NCBI RefSeq assembly: GCF_009017255.1
Contig: NZ_WBZB01000036.1
Coordinates: forward strand, 1-54,210
Origin: Alkaliphilus serpentinus
Lineage (GTDB): Bacteria; Bacillota; Clostridia; Peptostreptococcales; Natronincolaceae
Direction of reading: 5' to 3'
Length of the DNA: 54,210 nt
Shown here: piece after piece, positions 43,080-51,202 of the stretch
How the letters are laid out: each line of letters opens with the position of its first letter
Position numbering within the stretch: the first letter of the stretch is position 1
Translations under genes and position numbers: made by a program
The notes under the pieces: generated by a model
What the model saw: only the letters and a program-made list of their open reading frames with translations
What the model was told of the DNA's origin: nothing
Databases searched by the model: none

Positions 43080-43937
43080 TTATATTAATGGGTAAGAATA
43101 TTCCTTAGGCAAAAAGATGGTAAACAGGGTTCCGATACTATCATAGCCTTCAACGATGATTTCCCCGTTTAGTTTTTTCACAATTTTCTTAACAATATCA
43201 AGGCCATAGCCATGGTCTGGACCACTTTTGGTGGTATAGCCAGGTAGAAATATCGATTCGTATAAATGGGGTGAAAGGACTGGATAGGAATTTCCAATCA
43301 TGATGATATAGTTATTTTCATCTTCTTTTATTTCTATGGTTAAAAGTTTATCTTCAATGGGAGCCCTTTCCAATTCATAGATAGCATTATCTAATAAATT
43401 AAAAAAAATCCTAGATAAATCTATGGAGTCAATTCTTAGTTCCTTTAAATTCGTACTAATGTCGATCTCGATATTAATCCCTTTATTTTCTGCGATGGCA
43501 CATTTTCTATATAAAATGGCTGCCACCTCGACGTTTTCAATCCTGGAAATCATGAAGGTTTCATCGGTTCTGCCGCTTATATCATAGATATAATCTAAGG
43601 CCTTTTCACTTTTATCCATTTTTATCATCCCAGCAACTACATTTAAATGATTCAGAAAATCATGCTTTTGACCCCTTAAAGCTTCGATAACCTCTTTAGA
43701 GTGGTTAAGCTTCCTCACGGACTCCTCTTCCTTCTTTAAAAAACCGAACATATATAAAACATTAACAATAGCAGCAACCCCTAATAAGTTTAGTAAAAAT
43801 ACAATTACAAAGGGATACTGATATACGAAGGATTTGGCATAGGTTTGTATAATTAAATTGTTAGTTAAAAATATGATTGCTATACTTTGCAGTAATACTA
43901 GCAAAATCAAAATATATGCTTTGTTTTTAAAATTCAT
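43080..43937 (-). CDS. agrC: AgrC-like sensor histidine kinase with short membrane part
   Basis: 285 residues. Only two membrane helices (about 7-30 and 42-63) precede the kinase. The H-box is GQKHDFLNHLNV (His92; the Spo0B/AgrC type), the N-box LLDNAIYELE (Asn184), and the G-box GPDHGYGLDIVKKI. Classical AgrC has six or seven helices; here the preceding gene supplies five, so the receptor seems split. ATG 43937 is chosen because GAAGGCG precedes it and it lies one base after the previous stop (TAAAATG), implying coupling; an ATG 24 bases upstream is possible. No response regulator gene follows. Confidence 0.85.
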   Translation of the reverse strand: MNFKNKAYILILLVLLQSIAIIFLTNNLIIQTYAKSFVYQYPFVIVFLLNLLGVAAIVNVLYMFGFLKKEEESVRKLNHSKEVIEALRGQKHDFLNHLNVVAGMIKMDKSEKALDYIYDISGRTDETFMISRIENVEVAAILYRKCAIAENKGINIEIDISTNLKELRIDSIDLSRIFFNLLDNAIYELERAPIEDKLLTIEIKEDENNYIIMIGNSYPVLSPHLYESIFLPGYTTKSGPDHGYGLDIVKKIVKKLNGEIIVEGYDSIGTLFTIFLPKEYSYPLI

Positions 43938-43938
43938 T

Positions 43939-44436
43939 TTAATCGCCTTCTTTTGCAACATTATTGTTATTTCTTAGATTTATTAGTGTAAACTTTAAAA
44001 TATACCCTAATAGAAAGGCAATAATTAAAAGAATATCAGAAATCAATATTGCCAACAGGGTATAGCCAGGGCTTGCATTAATAAAGGCTATAAGGTCCAT
44101 TTTAAAAAACATAATAACAGGTAATAGAAAAATAGCTTCTCCCCAAAAAATCAGTAAAAAAGAAAGTAAGGAAGAAATGACTGCTGTCAAAAGAGGAACC
44201 TTTCCTATGAACAATACTAACAAAGAGAATAAAAATAACAGAATAAATGAATGGGTTCCTAAGGGTATTGCTAAATAGGAATACATTGTTCTAACCCAGT
44301 AAACAAAAGATCCGTAGATTATAGCTATCATAATTAATGTATTCAATTTTAATCTAAAGCCCAGTAGGCTAAGGCTTGCTCCTGCCATAAAGAAGCCCTC
44401 AAGCGTATAAGAAAGTAACAATTCTATAAATTTCAA
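43939..44436 (-). CDS. Agr-operon membrane protein, possible sensor half of a split AgrC
   Basis: 165 residues, almost all hydrophobic, with about five membrane helices (YTLEGFFMAGASLSLLGFRL at the start) and a short charged tail. The gene lies between agrD and the kinase gene and is coupled to the latter. Classical AgrC places such a multi-helix peptide-binding part at its N-terminus. Reading this as a detached sensor module is inference; a separate accessory protein is possible. The start is TTG 44436 behind AGGGGTGTAAATA. Confidence 0.7.
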   Translation of the reverse strand: MKFIELLLSYTLEGFFMAGASLSLLGFRLKLNTLIMIAIIYGSFVYWVRTMYSYLAIPLGTHSFILLFLFSLLVLFIGKVPLLTAVISSLLSFLLIFWGEAIFLLPVIMFFKMDLIAFINASPGYTLLAILISDILLIIAFLLGYILKFTLINLRNNNNVAKEGD

Positions 44437-44466
44437 TATTTACACCCCTATTCAGATTCATTACAA

Positions 44467-44589
44467 TTAATTTTGTAGCTCCTTTGGTACTTCAGGTTGA
44501 TATCCAACCCAGCTTGACGCAGAAGCTATATTTGTAAAGGCTGCAAATGTAAGTAAGGTAATAATCAATTGAACTAATCTTTTTTTCAT
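44467..44589 (-). CDS. agrD: Cyclic lactone autoinducer peptide precursor (AgrD), serine variant
   Basis: 40-residue precursor. The basic amphipathic leader MKKRLVQLIITLLTFAAF is followed by a core and recognition tail SSWVGYQPEVPKELQN. YQPEVP is the conserved AgrD tail recognised by AgrB. In clostridial AgrD the ring-forming cysteine lies six residues before the Q of QPE; here that residue is serine (first Ser of SSWVG) and the peptide has no cysteine. The product would be a five-residue lactone rather than a thiolactone, as known for some Staphylococcus intermedius-group peptides. ATG 44589 lies two bases after the agrB stop; the ribosome site overlaps the agrB end. Confidence 0.88.
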   Translation of the reverse strand: MKKRLVQLIITLLTFAAFTNIASASSWVGYQPEVPKELQN

Positions 44590-44591
44590 TT

Positions 44592-45239
44592 TTATTCCAC
44601 CCTTCTAAATAGTAAGTTAAGGATTTGATCGACTTTGTTGTATAACTTGTAACCGTTTTTGGTTAATGTCATAGACTGCCATAGAATTCCTAGGGTTGAA
44701 GCATAAATGATTATTGATACATGAGGAATTCTAAGGAACCAGTAAATACACATAAAGCACCATAATGACAAAACTATAAATGATCTTCTTTTCAGCTGGT
44801 ACCTTTTAGTAATAGTAGTAATAGGCTTACCAGGGGTGTCGGCAGGAGCATATTTTCCTATAGCCCAAAGAGCAATAAAAAATGTTACTATAATAAAGCT
44901 ATATAAAGTAGCTTTACTTATAAGGAAATACTTCACAATTAAGCCTAAGAGATTAGAGATGATTGCACCATTAATGGCACAATTTCTTATATTGGAATTA
45001 TGGGCTCCTCCAGAAAATCCTCTAAGTATAGAAACTGCAAATAAAATAATCAGTACTTCTTTGAATACTCCAATAATCAAAGCCAGTAGAAGAGCCAATG
45101 AGTAAGAAATTACAGAGTTTATAATTATTCGAGTTCCATAGGTCAAAACAATCCTTTGCTTTTCATCTATTTGAGAGTGCTTATTTAATTGACTAAGAAT
45201 TTTATCAATACAGGAATCAATGGTTATGTTTTTTATCAT
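44592..45239 (-). CDS. agrB: AgrB-type autoinducer-processing membrane peptidase
   Basis: 215-residue membrane cysteine peptidase that cleaves and cyclises AgrD. The catalytic pair is His80 and Cys87 in RGFSGGAHNSNIRNC; the conserved GKYAPADTPGKPI follows, and about five to six membrane helices surround them. ATG 45239 follows GAGGTG at the usual distance; an in-frame TTG three bases upstream is less likely. It heads the operon agrB-agrD-membrane protein-agrC, with agrD starting two bases after its stop. Confidence 0.92.
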   Translation of the reverse strand: MIKNITIDSCIDKILSQLNKHSQIDEKQRIVLTYGTRIIINSVISYSLALLLALIIGVFKEVLIILFAVSILRGFSGGAHNSNIRNCAINGAIISNLLGLIVKYFLISKATLYSFIIVTFFIALWAIGKYAPADTPGKPITTITKRYQLKRRSFIVLSLWCFMCIYWFLRIPHVSIIIYASTLGILWQSMTLTKNGYKLYNKVDQILNLLFRRVE

Positions 45240-45437
45240 CAATCATACACCTCTAAAAAATATTTATTTCTGTAAATGCAAGAATTCGACATCTTGTTTT
45301 AAAATCCTCCATTTATTTTAATGCAATATGTGGGACATCCATAGAGTAGGCCTATTTACTTAGCATGGATTTTACCCATTAACATCTTACTCATCTTCCT
45401 AACTAAATTCAAACTATATCATTATTATATAGGATTA

Positions 45438-45512
45438 ATGGAAAAAGTAATAGAAGATGTGGTTATTGACGAAGGTCTCTTAACTAAAAATATGATGAAG
45501 AAGGTGAAATAG
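45438..45512 (+). CDS. Possible 24-residue small ORF overlapping the DUF421 gene
   Basis: Reads MEKVIEDVVIDEGLLTKNMM, then KKVK, and its TAG overlaps the GTG start of the next gene by one base, as in coupled genes. No ribosome site precedes the ATG, and the frame is open further upstream without a start. It may be a remnant, or the end of a degraded gene. Confidence 0.25.
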   Translation: MEKVIEDVVIDEGLLTKNMMKKVK

Positions 45513-46198
45513 TGAATTTATCAGAAACTCTTCAATTAACAATTGATCTTGTTTTTGGGTTTATAGGTTTATTTATAGTTATGAAGATTATTAGAAGAAC
45601 TCAAATCAATGCTATCACCCCCTTCGACTTCATCTCCGCTATAGTATTGGGGGAGCTTCTGGGCAATGCAGTTTATGACAGTGAAGTTAAAATATGGAGC
45701 ATATTATATTCATTGGCCCTTTGGACGGCTTTGATGGCTATAGTAGAAAAGATCACTACGAAATTTAAAGGATCAAGAAAATTGTTGGAAGGAGATCCAG
45801 CCATACTGGTAAGGGATGGTGAAATTGATTACAATGCTCTTAAAAAAGAAAAGCTGGATATTAATGAGCTCCTTAGTCTTTTAAGACAAAAAGATCTATT
45901 TTCTATTCGAGAAATTGAATATGCATTGTTAGAGCAGAGTGGAAATATCAGCGTATTAAAAAAACCAAAGTATGACACTCCTACCCAAGGAGATTTAGAT
46001 ATATCCCCCAAAAAAGCCTATCTCTCAGTTACATTGATTTTAGATGGAGAAGTTGTTGAAGAAAATTTAGAGGCCATTGGCTTTAATAAAGGCTGGTTGT
46101 TATCACAGATCAATAGCTTCGATATACAAAAGATAGAGGATGTTTTTTATGCCGATTGGAAGGAGGATGAAGGAATTCATGTGATGCCACGCAAATAA
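45512..46198 (+). CDS. DUF421 (YetF-like) membrane protein
   Basis: 228 residues. Three N-terminal membrane helices (about 8-30, 40-60 and 63-82) are followed by the soluble DUF421 domain: VRDGEIDYNALKKEKLDINELLSLLRQK, FSIREIEYALLEQSGNISVLKK. A second, YetF-type motif comes later (LILDGEVVEENLEAIGFNKGWLLSQI). The function of the family is not settled; several members are linked to sporulation or envelope stress. The start is GTG 45512 behind GAAGGTGAAATA. Confidence 0.85.
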   Translation: MNLSETLQLTIDLVFGFIGLFIVMKIIRRTQINAITPFDFISAIVLGELLGNAVYDSEVKIWSILYSLALWTALMAIVEKITTKFKGSRKLLEGDPAILVRDGEIDYNALKKEKLDINELLSLLRQKDLFSIREIEYALLEQSGNISVLKKPKYDTPTQGDLDISPKKAYLSVTLILDGEVVEENLEAIGFNKGWLLSQINSFDIQKIEDVFYADWKEDEGIHVMPRK

Positions 46199-46284
46199 AA
46201 AACTTCCTAAAATTTAGGTATTACCATTATAATAGATATAAGTAGTAAAACTATTTTAGTAAATTGAGGGGAAGTTGACCTGTA

Positions 46285-48228
46285 ATGAAATCTTTGTTTA
46301 TTGCTGAAAAACCCAGTGTGGCATTGGAAATTGCCAAAGCTTTAAATATTAATGGAGCAAAAAGAAATGGATATATTGAATCAGAAAATGCTATTGTTAC
46401 ATGGTGTGTAGGTCACCTAGTAAATATGAGCTATCCAGAAAAATACGATTCTAAGTATAAGAAGTGGACCTTAAAGGATCTACCCTTTATGCCTAAGATT
46501 TATAGATATGAAGTGATTGCAAATGTAAAGAAACAGTTTCAAATTGTGAAGGAGCAATTATTAAGATCAGATGTTTCAACTATTTATGTGTGCACCGACT
46601 CCGGAAGAGAGGGTGAATACATATATAGGCTTGTAGATGATATGGTTCAGGTTAAAAATAAAGAAAAACGAAGGGTATGGATTGATTCTCAAACAGTGGA
46701 GGAAATTAAAAGAGGTGTTAAAGAGGCAAAGTCTTTATCAGAATATGATAATTTAGCAGCAGCTGCCTATCTGAGAGCCAAAGAAGATTATTTAATGGGA
46801 ATTAATTTTTCTCGTTTATTAACCTTATCCTTTGGGAAAAGATTAAGCAGTCAATTGGGTAAGAAATATGTAGTAATTGCCGTTGGAAGGGTTATGACCT
46901 GCGTCCTTGGTATGATTGTAGAAAGGGAGCTTGAAATTAGAAACTTTACTAAAACGCCCTATTATAAGATACAGGCTACATTTCCAGTAAATGTTGAATT
47001 TCAATATACCGGTGAATGGAAGGTTACAGAAGACTCTAAACTTCACATGTCAAGGCTTTTATTTAAGGATATTGGTTTTTTAAATAAGGAAAGGGCATTG
47101 GAGTTTATAGATGGGCTAAGGGATGGTAACGACCCCGTAAAGGGAATCATCACAGCCATAAACCGAAAAAAGGAAAGGAAGAATCCACCATTACTTTATA
47201 ACTTAGCTGAGCTACAAAATGATCTTGCCAAAAGATTTAAATTGAGTCCTGATGAAACCTTAAAAATTGCTCAAAAGTTATATGAGAAAAAGCTTTTAAC
47301 CTATCCTAGAACCGATGCAAGGGTTATATCTAAGGCTGTTGCTAAGGAGATAGAAACTAATCTTAAGGGATTGCAAAACCTTGATAAAAGATGTCAGCTC
47401 AACAATGAGGAGAAGGCCATAAGTGGCTATGCTAATGAAATACTAAAGAAGGGACTCTTCAAGGATTTAGAAAAAACCAGGTATGTTAATGATAAGGCCA
47501 TTACAGATCACTACGCAATCATTCCAACAGGCCAAGGGCTTGAGGCCCTAAATAGGCTGAATGATGAAGAGAAAAAGGTGTATATCCTTATCGTCAGACG
47601 ATTCCTTTCAATTTTTTATCCACCAGCTGTTTTTAATCAGCTTTCTATTACAACCAAGATTAAAGAGGAGAGTTTTTATACAAATTCTAAGGTATGTATA
47701 GATGAGGGCTATTTAAGAATTATTGGAGAAGAGGCTAAGGACAATGATTCGAAGGCTGAGAGGGCAGAGCTTCTCAGTAAGCTGAAAAAGGGACAATTAA
47801 TTGAAAATATTTCATTGGAATTAAAGGAGTCAGAAACTACACCTCCTAAACGCTACACCTCAGGATCCATTATTCTGGCAATGGAGAATGCTGGTAAACT
47901 CATTGAGGATGAGGAATTAAGGGAGCAAATAAAGGGTAGTGGGATAGGTACCAGTGCCACTAGGGCAGAAATCCTAAATAAGCTTCAAAAAATCCATTAC
48001 ATCCATCTTAATAAAAAAACACAGATTTTAACTCCAACCACCTTAGGAGAAAAAATTTATGGAGTGGTAAAGACATCTATTCCTTCATTAATTAAGCCAG
48101 AGCTTACTGCCAGCTGGGAGAAGGGACTTAGCATGATTGCTAGAGGGGAAATTACCTCAGAAGAGTATATGATTAAGCTAGAAGCCTATATAGAAAAGAA
48201 CGTAAAAAAGGTGCTGACCTCTATATAA
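46285..48228 (+). CDS. topB: DNA topoisomerase III (type IA)
   Basis: 647 residues. The TOPRIM domain opens with SLFIAEKPSVALEIAKAL and has CTDSGREGEYIYRLV with the acidic metal residues. The active-site tyrosine is Tyr340 in LLTYPRTDAR. GSGIGTSATRAEILNKL and LTASWEKGLSMIARGE are typical of TopB. It relaxes negative supercoils and decatenates single-strand-linked DNA. It lacks a long C-terminal zinc-finger extension, so it is at the short end of the family. GAGGGGAAGTTGACCTGTA precedes ATG 46285. The 3' end overlaps a terminator stem. Confidence 0.92.
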   Translation: MKSLFIAEKPSVALEIAKALNINGAKRNGYIESENAIVTWCVGHLVNMSYPEKYDSKYKKWTLKDLPFMPKIYRYEVIANVKKQFQIVKEQLLRSDVSTIYVCTDSGREGEYIYRLVDDMVQVKNKEKRRVWIDSQTVEEIKRGVKEAKSLSEYDNLAAAAYLRAKEDYLMGINFSRLLTLSFGKRLSSQLGKKYVVIAVGRVMTCVLGMIVERELEIRNFTKTPYYKIQATFPVNVEFQYTGEWKVTEDSKLHMSRLLFKDIGFLNKERALEFIDGLRDGNDPVKGIITAINRKKERKNPPLLYNLAELQNDLAKRFKLSPDETLKIAQKLYEKKLLTYPRTDARVISKAVAKEIETNLKGLQNLDKRCQLNNEEKAISGYANEILKKGLFKDLEKTRYVNDKAITDHYAIIPTGQGLEALNRLNDEEKKVYILIVRRFLSIFYPPAVFNQLSITTKIKEESFYTNSKVCIDEGYLRIIGEEAKDNDSKAERAELLSKLKKGQLIENISLELKESETTPPKRYTSGSIILAMENAGKLIEDEELREQIKGSGIGTSATRAEILNKLQKIHYIHLNKKTQILTPTTLGEKIYGVVKTSIPSLIKPELTASWEKGLSMIARGEITSEEYMIKLEAYIEKNVKKVLTSI

Positions 48229-48250
48229 TTTTTAGAGCTCAGCACCCTTT
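48207..48250 (+). terminator. Terminator overlapping the end of topB
   Basis: GGTGCTGA and TCAGCACC arms flank CCTCTATATAATTTTTAGAGC (with inner CTCTA/TAGAG), followed by CTTT. It is immediately followed by CAGACTG, the end of a repeat element. Confidence 0.65.
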
Positions 48251-48374
48251 CAGACTGTTGAAAAGCACCTGTCTTCATCGTTGCTTCAAGAAATCAGCAC
48301 CCTTACGTATTAAGTATACGCTTCATTCGCTGCTTTCTTTTGCGCCTTGAATCCAAGTACTTTTGAACAGTCTG
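48251..48374 (+). repeat. 124-base palindromic repeat element, copy A
   Basis: Starts CAGACTGTTGAAAA and ends TTTTGAACAGTCTG, so its tips are exact inverted repeats apart from one base. It shares GTATACGCT, CGCTG, TTGCGCCT and other blocks with the element at 49320-49444. No coding content. It directly follows the topB terminator. Confidence 0.7.
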
Positions 48375-48381
48375 CTTACGT

Positions 48382-48412
48382 GAAAAGCACCTGTCTTCAT
48401 CATTGCTTCAAG
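48382..48412 (+). repeat. 31-base direct repeat of part of copy A
   Basis: The 31 bases beginning GAAAAGCACCTGTCTTCATC recur from 48260-48290 with a single mismatch. They are followed by a GCTTCG hairpin and a tract of TTCAACA-type units (48453-48484), completing a nest of repeats between topB and the MBL gene. Confidence 0.65.
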
Positions 48413-48488
48413 ATGATTTCATAAAATGCTTCGACCTTTCGAAGCTACAATCATTCAACATTTAACATTCAACATTAAACATTAGCTT

Positions 48489-49220
48489 TTATCTTATAAC
48501 CTGTCCTCGCCTATGTATCGTAGGTACCTTAACAGGTAAAGTCTCTAGTTTTTCTGCAATTCTATTGGTAATTTCAAAATGATCTCCAAAATGCATCGGA
48601 ACCATCAGCTTTGGTTTAATGTTTTCAGCAAAATATTTACCAGCTAAGTAGTAGTATTCCTCTAGTCTTGGGTCTACAGGAACAAAGGAGATATCAATAT
48701 TTTTATCAGAAAGATACTTTAATTCATTTTTAAAATCAACCTCCTCTTGAAGCTGTTTCTCCTTAGAAAATTCCTTCCAGTGCCACCAGTTTAAATCACC
48801 AGAATGGAAGATGCTCAAGCCCTCTACTTCAATGTAGAAGGAAACCCCTTGATCGGTAGATCCAAAGGCTTCAATAACTAAACCATTTACCTCAAGACCC
48901 TCATATTTATCCAAGAAGTAATAGTTCTTTTTAGGCTTCTCCACCTTTATATCACTACTTAAGATATAGGTTATATTGGGGTTTATCTGTTCCCATTGGA
49001 ATATTACCGGATTATAGTGGTCAGAATGGCTGTGGGTGACAAAAACCAAAATATCCTTATCTGTTTTAAGTAGTTCTCTGGTAACTACACCATTCTCAAT
49101 ATTTCTCTCTTTACCCTTAGGGGGGACATCATGAAAATAGTCAAAGATTAGCAGATGATTCAATGTTTCAATTGTAAAGCTGCTATGATGAAGGTAGCGA
49201 ATTGTATATTTTACATCCAT
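48489..49220 (-). CDS. Metallo-beta-lactamase-fold hydrolase (UlaG-like)
   Basis: 243 residues. YLHHSSFTIETLNHLLIFDYF opens the fold, THSHSDHYNP is the zinc motif, FHSGDLNWWHWKEF follows, and MVPMHFGDHFEI gives the C-terminal His ligand. This is the UlaG/ComA-type MBL subgroup acting on phosphoesters or lactones; the substrate is unknown. ATG 49220 follows AGGAGGTATTAAA. It lies downstream of speD on the same strand, separated by a repeat element and terminators. Confidence 0.85.
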   Translation of the reverse strand: MDVKYTIRYLHHSSFTIETLNHLLIFDYFHDVPPKGKERNIENGVVTRELLKTDKDILVFVTHSHSDHYNPVIFQWEQINPNITYILSSDIKVEKPKKNYYFLDKYEGLEVNGLVIEAFGSTDQGVSFYIEVEGLSIFHSGDLNWWHWKEFSKEKQLQEEVDFKNELKYLSDKNIDISFVPVDPRLEEYYYLAGKYFAENIKPKLMVPMHFGDHFEITNRIAEKLETLPVKVPTIHRRGQVIR

Positions 49221-49280
49221 TTTAATACCTCCTAAATTTTGTTATATTTTAATGATACCATAAAAATGCATAAACAAATC

Positions 49281-49507
49281 AAAAATGGACTCTGTTTATT
49301 AATAACAAAGTCCATTTTTCAGACTGTTGAAAAACTATCATATTCTTTGTTGCTGCAGAAATCCAGCAGTCTAGAGTATTTCCGTATACGCTGCAACCGC
49401 TGGATTTCCTTGCGCCTCGACTCTAACAGTTTTTGAACAGTCAGGATTTTGTCGACTTTTTCGACAACCTCAAAAATGGACTCTGTTTACTAACAAAGTC
49501 CATTTTT
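49281..49507. repeat. 152-base element between two copies of the speD terminator (copy B)
   Basis: Two nearly identical hairpins, AAAAATGGACTCTGTTTA with its complementary arm, lie at 49281-49319 and 49472-49507. Between them is 49320-49471, beginning CAGACTGTTGAAAAA and ending TTTTTCGACAACCTC. The inner 49320-49444 part is a relative of the element at 48251-48374, with GAAATCCAGC/GCTGGATTTCC arms. The end motifs also match the element at 34388-34611. Confidence 0.7.
49472..49507 (-). terminator. Terminator of speD (proximal copy)
   Basis: On the minus strand AAAAATGGACTTTGTTA and its partner form a long stem ending in TTTTTG. A second copy at 49281-49319 lies beyond the inserted element, near the start of the MBL gene. 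Confidence 0.75.
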
Positions 49508-49508
49508 A

Positions 49509-50324
49509 TTACACTTTAGGAATATTTCTTCCGTAGAAAATTTCAGCCATTTCTCTTTTCAGGTGCTGTTTTATTTTTTTCCTTTCACCTGGGAGCAATT
49601 CAGTCTTCTTTACTCCAAAAAGGTAGTTATCCAAATCAAACTCCTTCAATAGCATTTTTGTATGGAATATGTTTTCTTGATACACATTTACATCGATCAT
49701 TTGATAGCGATTCCTTGTATCGCTGGAAATATAGTTTTGAATGGAGTTGATTTTATGATCGATAAAGAATTTTTTTCCTGTTACATCTCTGGTAAAGCCC
49801 CTAACCCTATAATCGATGGTCATGATATCTGAATCGAAGCTGTGAATAAGGTAATTTAGTGCCTTTAATGGTGATATATGTCCACAGGTGGAAACATCAA
49901 TATCTGCTCTAAAGGTACTTATACCATCATCAGGGTGACTCTCGGGATAGGTGTGAACAGTAATATGGCTTTTATCTAGATGTCCAACTACAGTTTCTGG
50001 TAGTGGACCAGGTGTTTCATTTGCAGCATCCTCATGGGCTTCTTGTGTAACTAGCCCTTCTGAAACCAGCATGGTAACACTGGCTCCCTGGGGATCATAG
50101 TCTTGTTTCGCTATATTTAAGATATTTGCACCTATAATATTAGCAACATCAGTGAGGATTTTCGTAAGCCTATCTGCACTATATTGTTCATCAATGTACT
50201 CAATATAACCCTTTCTATCCTCTAATGTTTTAGCATAGCAAATATCGTACATATTAAAACTAAGAGTTTTTGTAAGATTATTAAATCCGTACAATTTAAG
50301 CTTTTTTATACCTTTAATTTCCAT
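49509..50324 (-). CDS. speD: S-adenosylmethionine decarboxylase proenzyme (E. coli-type)
   Basis: 271 residues. It decarboxylates S-adenosylmethionine to the aminopropyl donor for spermidine. The proenzyme cleaves itself before Ser119 in [16 protein letters not shown], generating the pyruvoyl group; length and flanking motifs ([22 protein letters not shown]) match the class 1A (E. coli) enzyme, not the short B. subtilis type. The start at ATG 50324 ([19 protein letters not shown]) fits family N-termini; GGGAGG lies 13 bases upstream. No speE is in the window. Confidence 0.92.
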   Translation of the reverse strand: MEIKGIKKLKLYGFNNLTKTLSFNMYDICYAKTLEDRKGYIEYIDEQYSADRLTKILTDVANIIGANILNIAKQDYDPQGASVTMLVSEGLVTQEAHEDAANETPGPLPETVVGHLDKSHITVHTYPESHPDDGISTFRADIDVSTCGHISPLKALNYLIHSFDSDIMTIDYRVRGFTRDVTGKKFFIDHKINSIQNYISSDTRNRYQMIDVNVYQENIFHTKMLLKEFDLDNYLFGVKKTELLPGERKKIKQHLKREMAEIFYGRNIPKV

Positions 50325-50647
50325 TTTAGAATATCTTCCTCCCTTACTGTTTCCAAGGTGAAACATTTTAAAAAATATCTGCGATTTCAATTATAAACCT
50401 AGTTAAAAAATATATCAAGTACTTGAAGCTACTTATTATAAGTTTATCCATAAAATTTTTATTTAAAAGGAATATTTGCTTTAGTTCCTATTTAATGGTG
50501 GCTGTTAGGGGCCTCTTGATAAGCATTTAAAATGTAAAATATATTTAAACGGTTATAGATTCAACATAAATATGGTATAATCACCTTGAATAATATGTTA
50601 TTAGAGTATTTCTTACAAATAAAGTATAAATAAGGAGTGGTTCCACT

Positions 50648-51118
50648 ATGGCACTAAACATTGTTCTGCATCAACCCGAGATTCCTCAAAACACTGGAAA
50701 TATAGCAAGGACCTGCGTTGTCACCGACAGTGTATTACATATCATTGGCCCAACGGGCTTTTCAATGGAGGAAAAGCACCTTAAGAGGGCAGGTTTAGAT
50801 TATTGGGACTTGCTGGATCTTAGGTACTATGAAAACTATGAAGAGTTCCAAACCAAAAACCAAGGAGCTATGATTTATTATGCCACCACTAAGGCTGAAT
50901 TGACATACTCGGATTTTAAATATGAAGATAACTGCTATATCATGTTTGGGAAAGAAACAGCAGGAATACCAAAGGAGATTTTACAGGAAAATAAAAACAC
51001 CTGTATCAGAATTCCAATGCTTAATATAGAAAGGGCCAGATCTCTAAATCTATCCAACTCTGTGGCAATCGTTGCCTATGAAGTATTACGTCAGTGGGGA
51101 TTTCCCAATATGCGATAA
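50648..51118 (+). CDS. trmL: tRNA (cytidine/uridine-34 2'-O) methyltransferase
   Basis: 156-residue SPOUT methyltransferase that methylates the wobble ribose of certain leucine tRNAs. IVLHQPEIPQNTGNIART at the start, YIMFGKETAGIPKEIL and IPMLNIERARSLNLSNSVAIVAYE at the knot are characteristic of TrmL. Length is normal. ATG 50648 follows AAGGAGTGGTTCCACT. A TATAAT lies at 50576-50581 in the upstream gap. Confidence 0.92.
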   Translation: MALNIVLHQPEIPQNTGNIARTCVVTDSVLHIIGPTGFSMEEKHLKRAGLDYWDLLDLRYYENYEEFQTKNQGAMIYYATTKAELTYSDFKYEDNCYIMFGKETAGIPKEILQENKNTCIRIPMLNIERARSLNLSNSVAIVAYEVLRQWGFPNMR

Positions 51119-51202
51119 TTATTTCTATTAGGAAGGATTTCTATTAGCAATATTGAATTAATAAAATTATAAAAAGAATATAAGGGAAAGGGGTAGGGAT
51201 AT

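Noticed and set aside
45285..45291. TTCGACA (minus-strand TGTCGAA) upstream of agrB as a Spo0A box
   Set aside because: A single 7-base match in A+T-rich DNA is expected by chance, and no promoter could be placed to give it a position.
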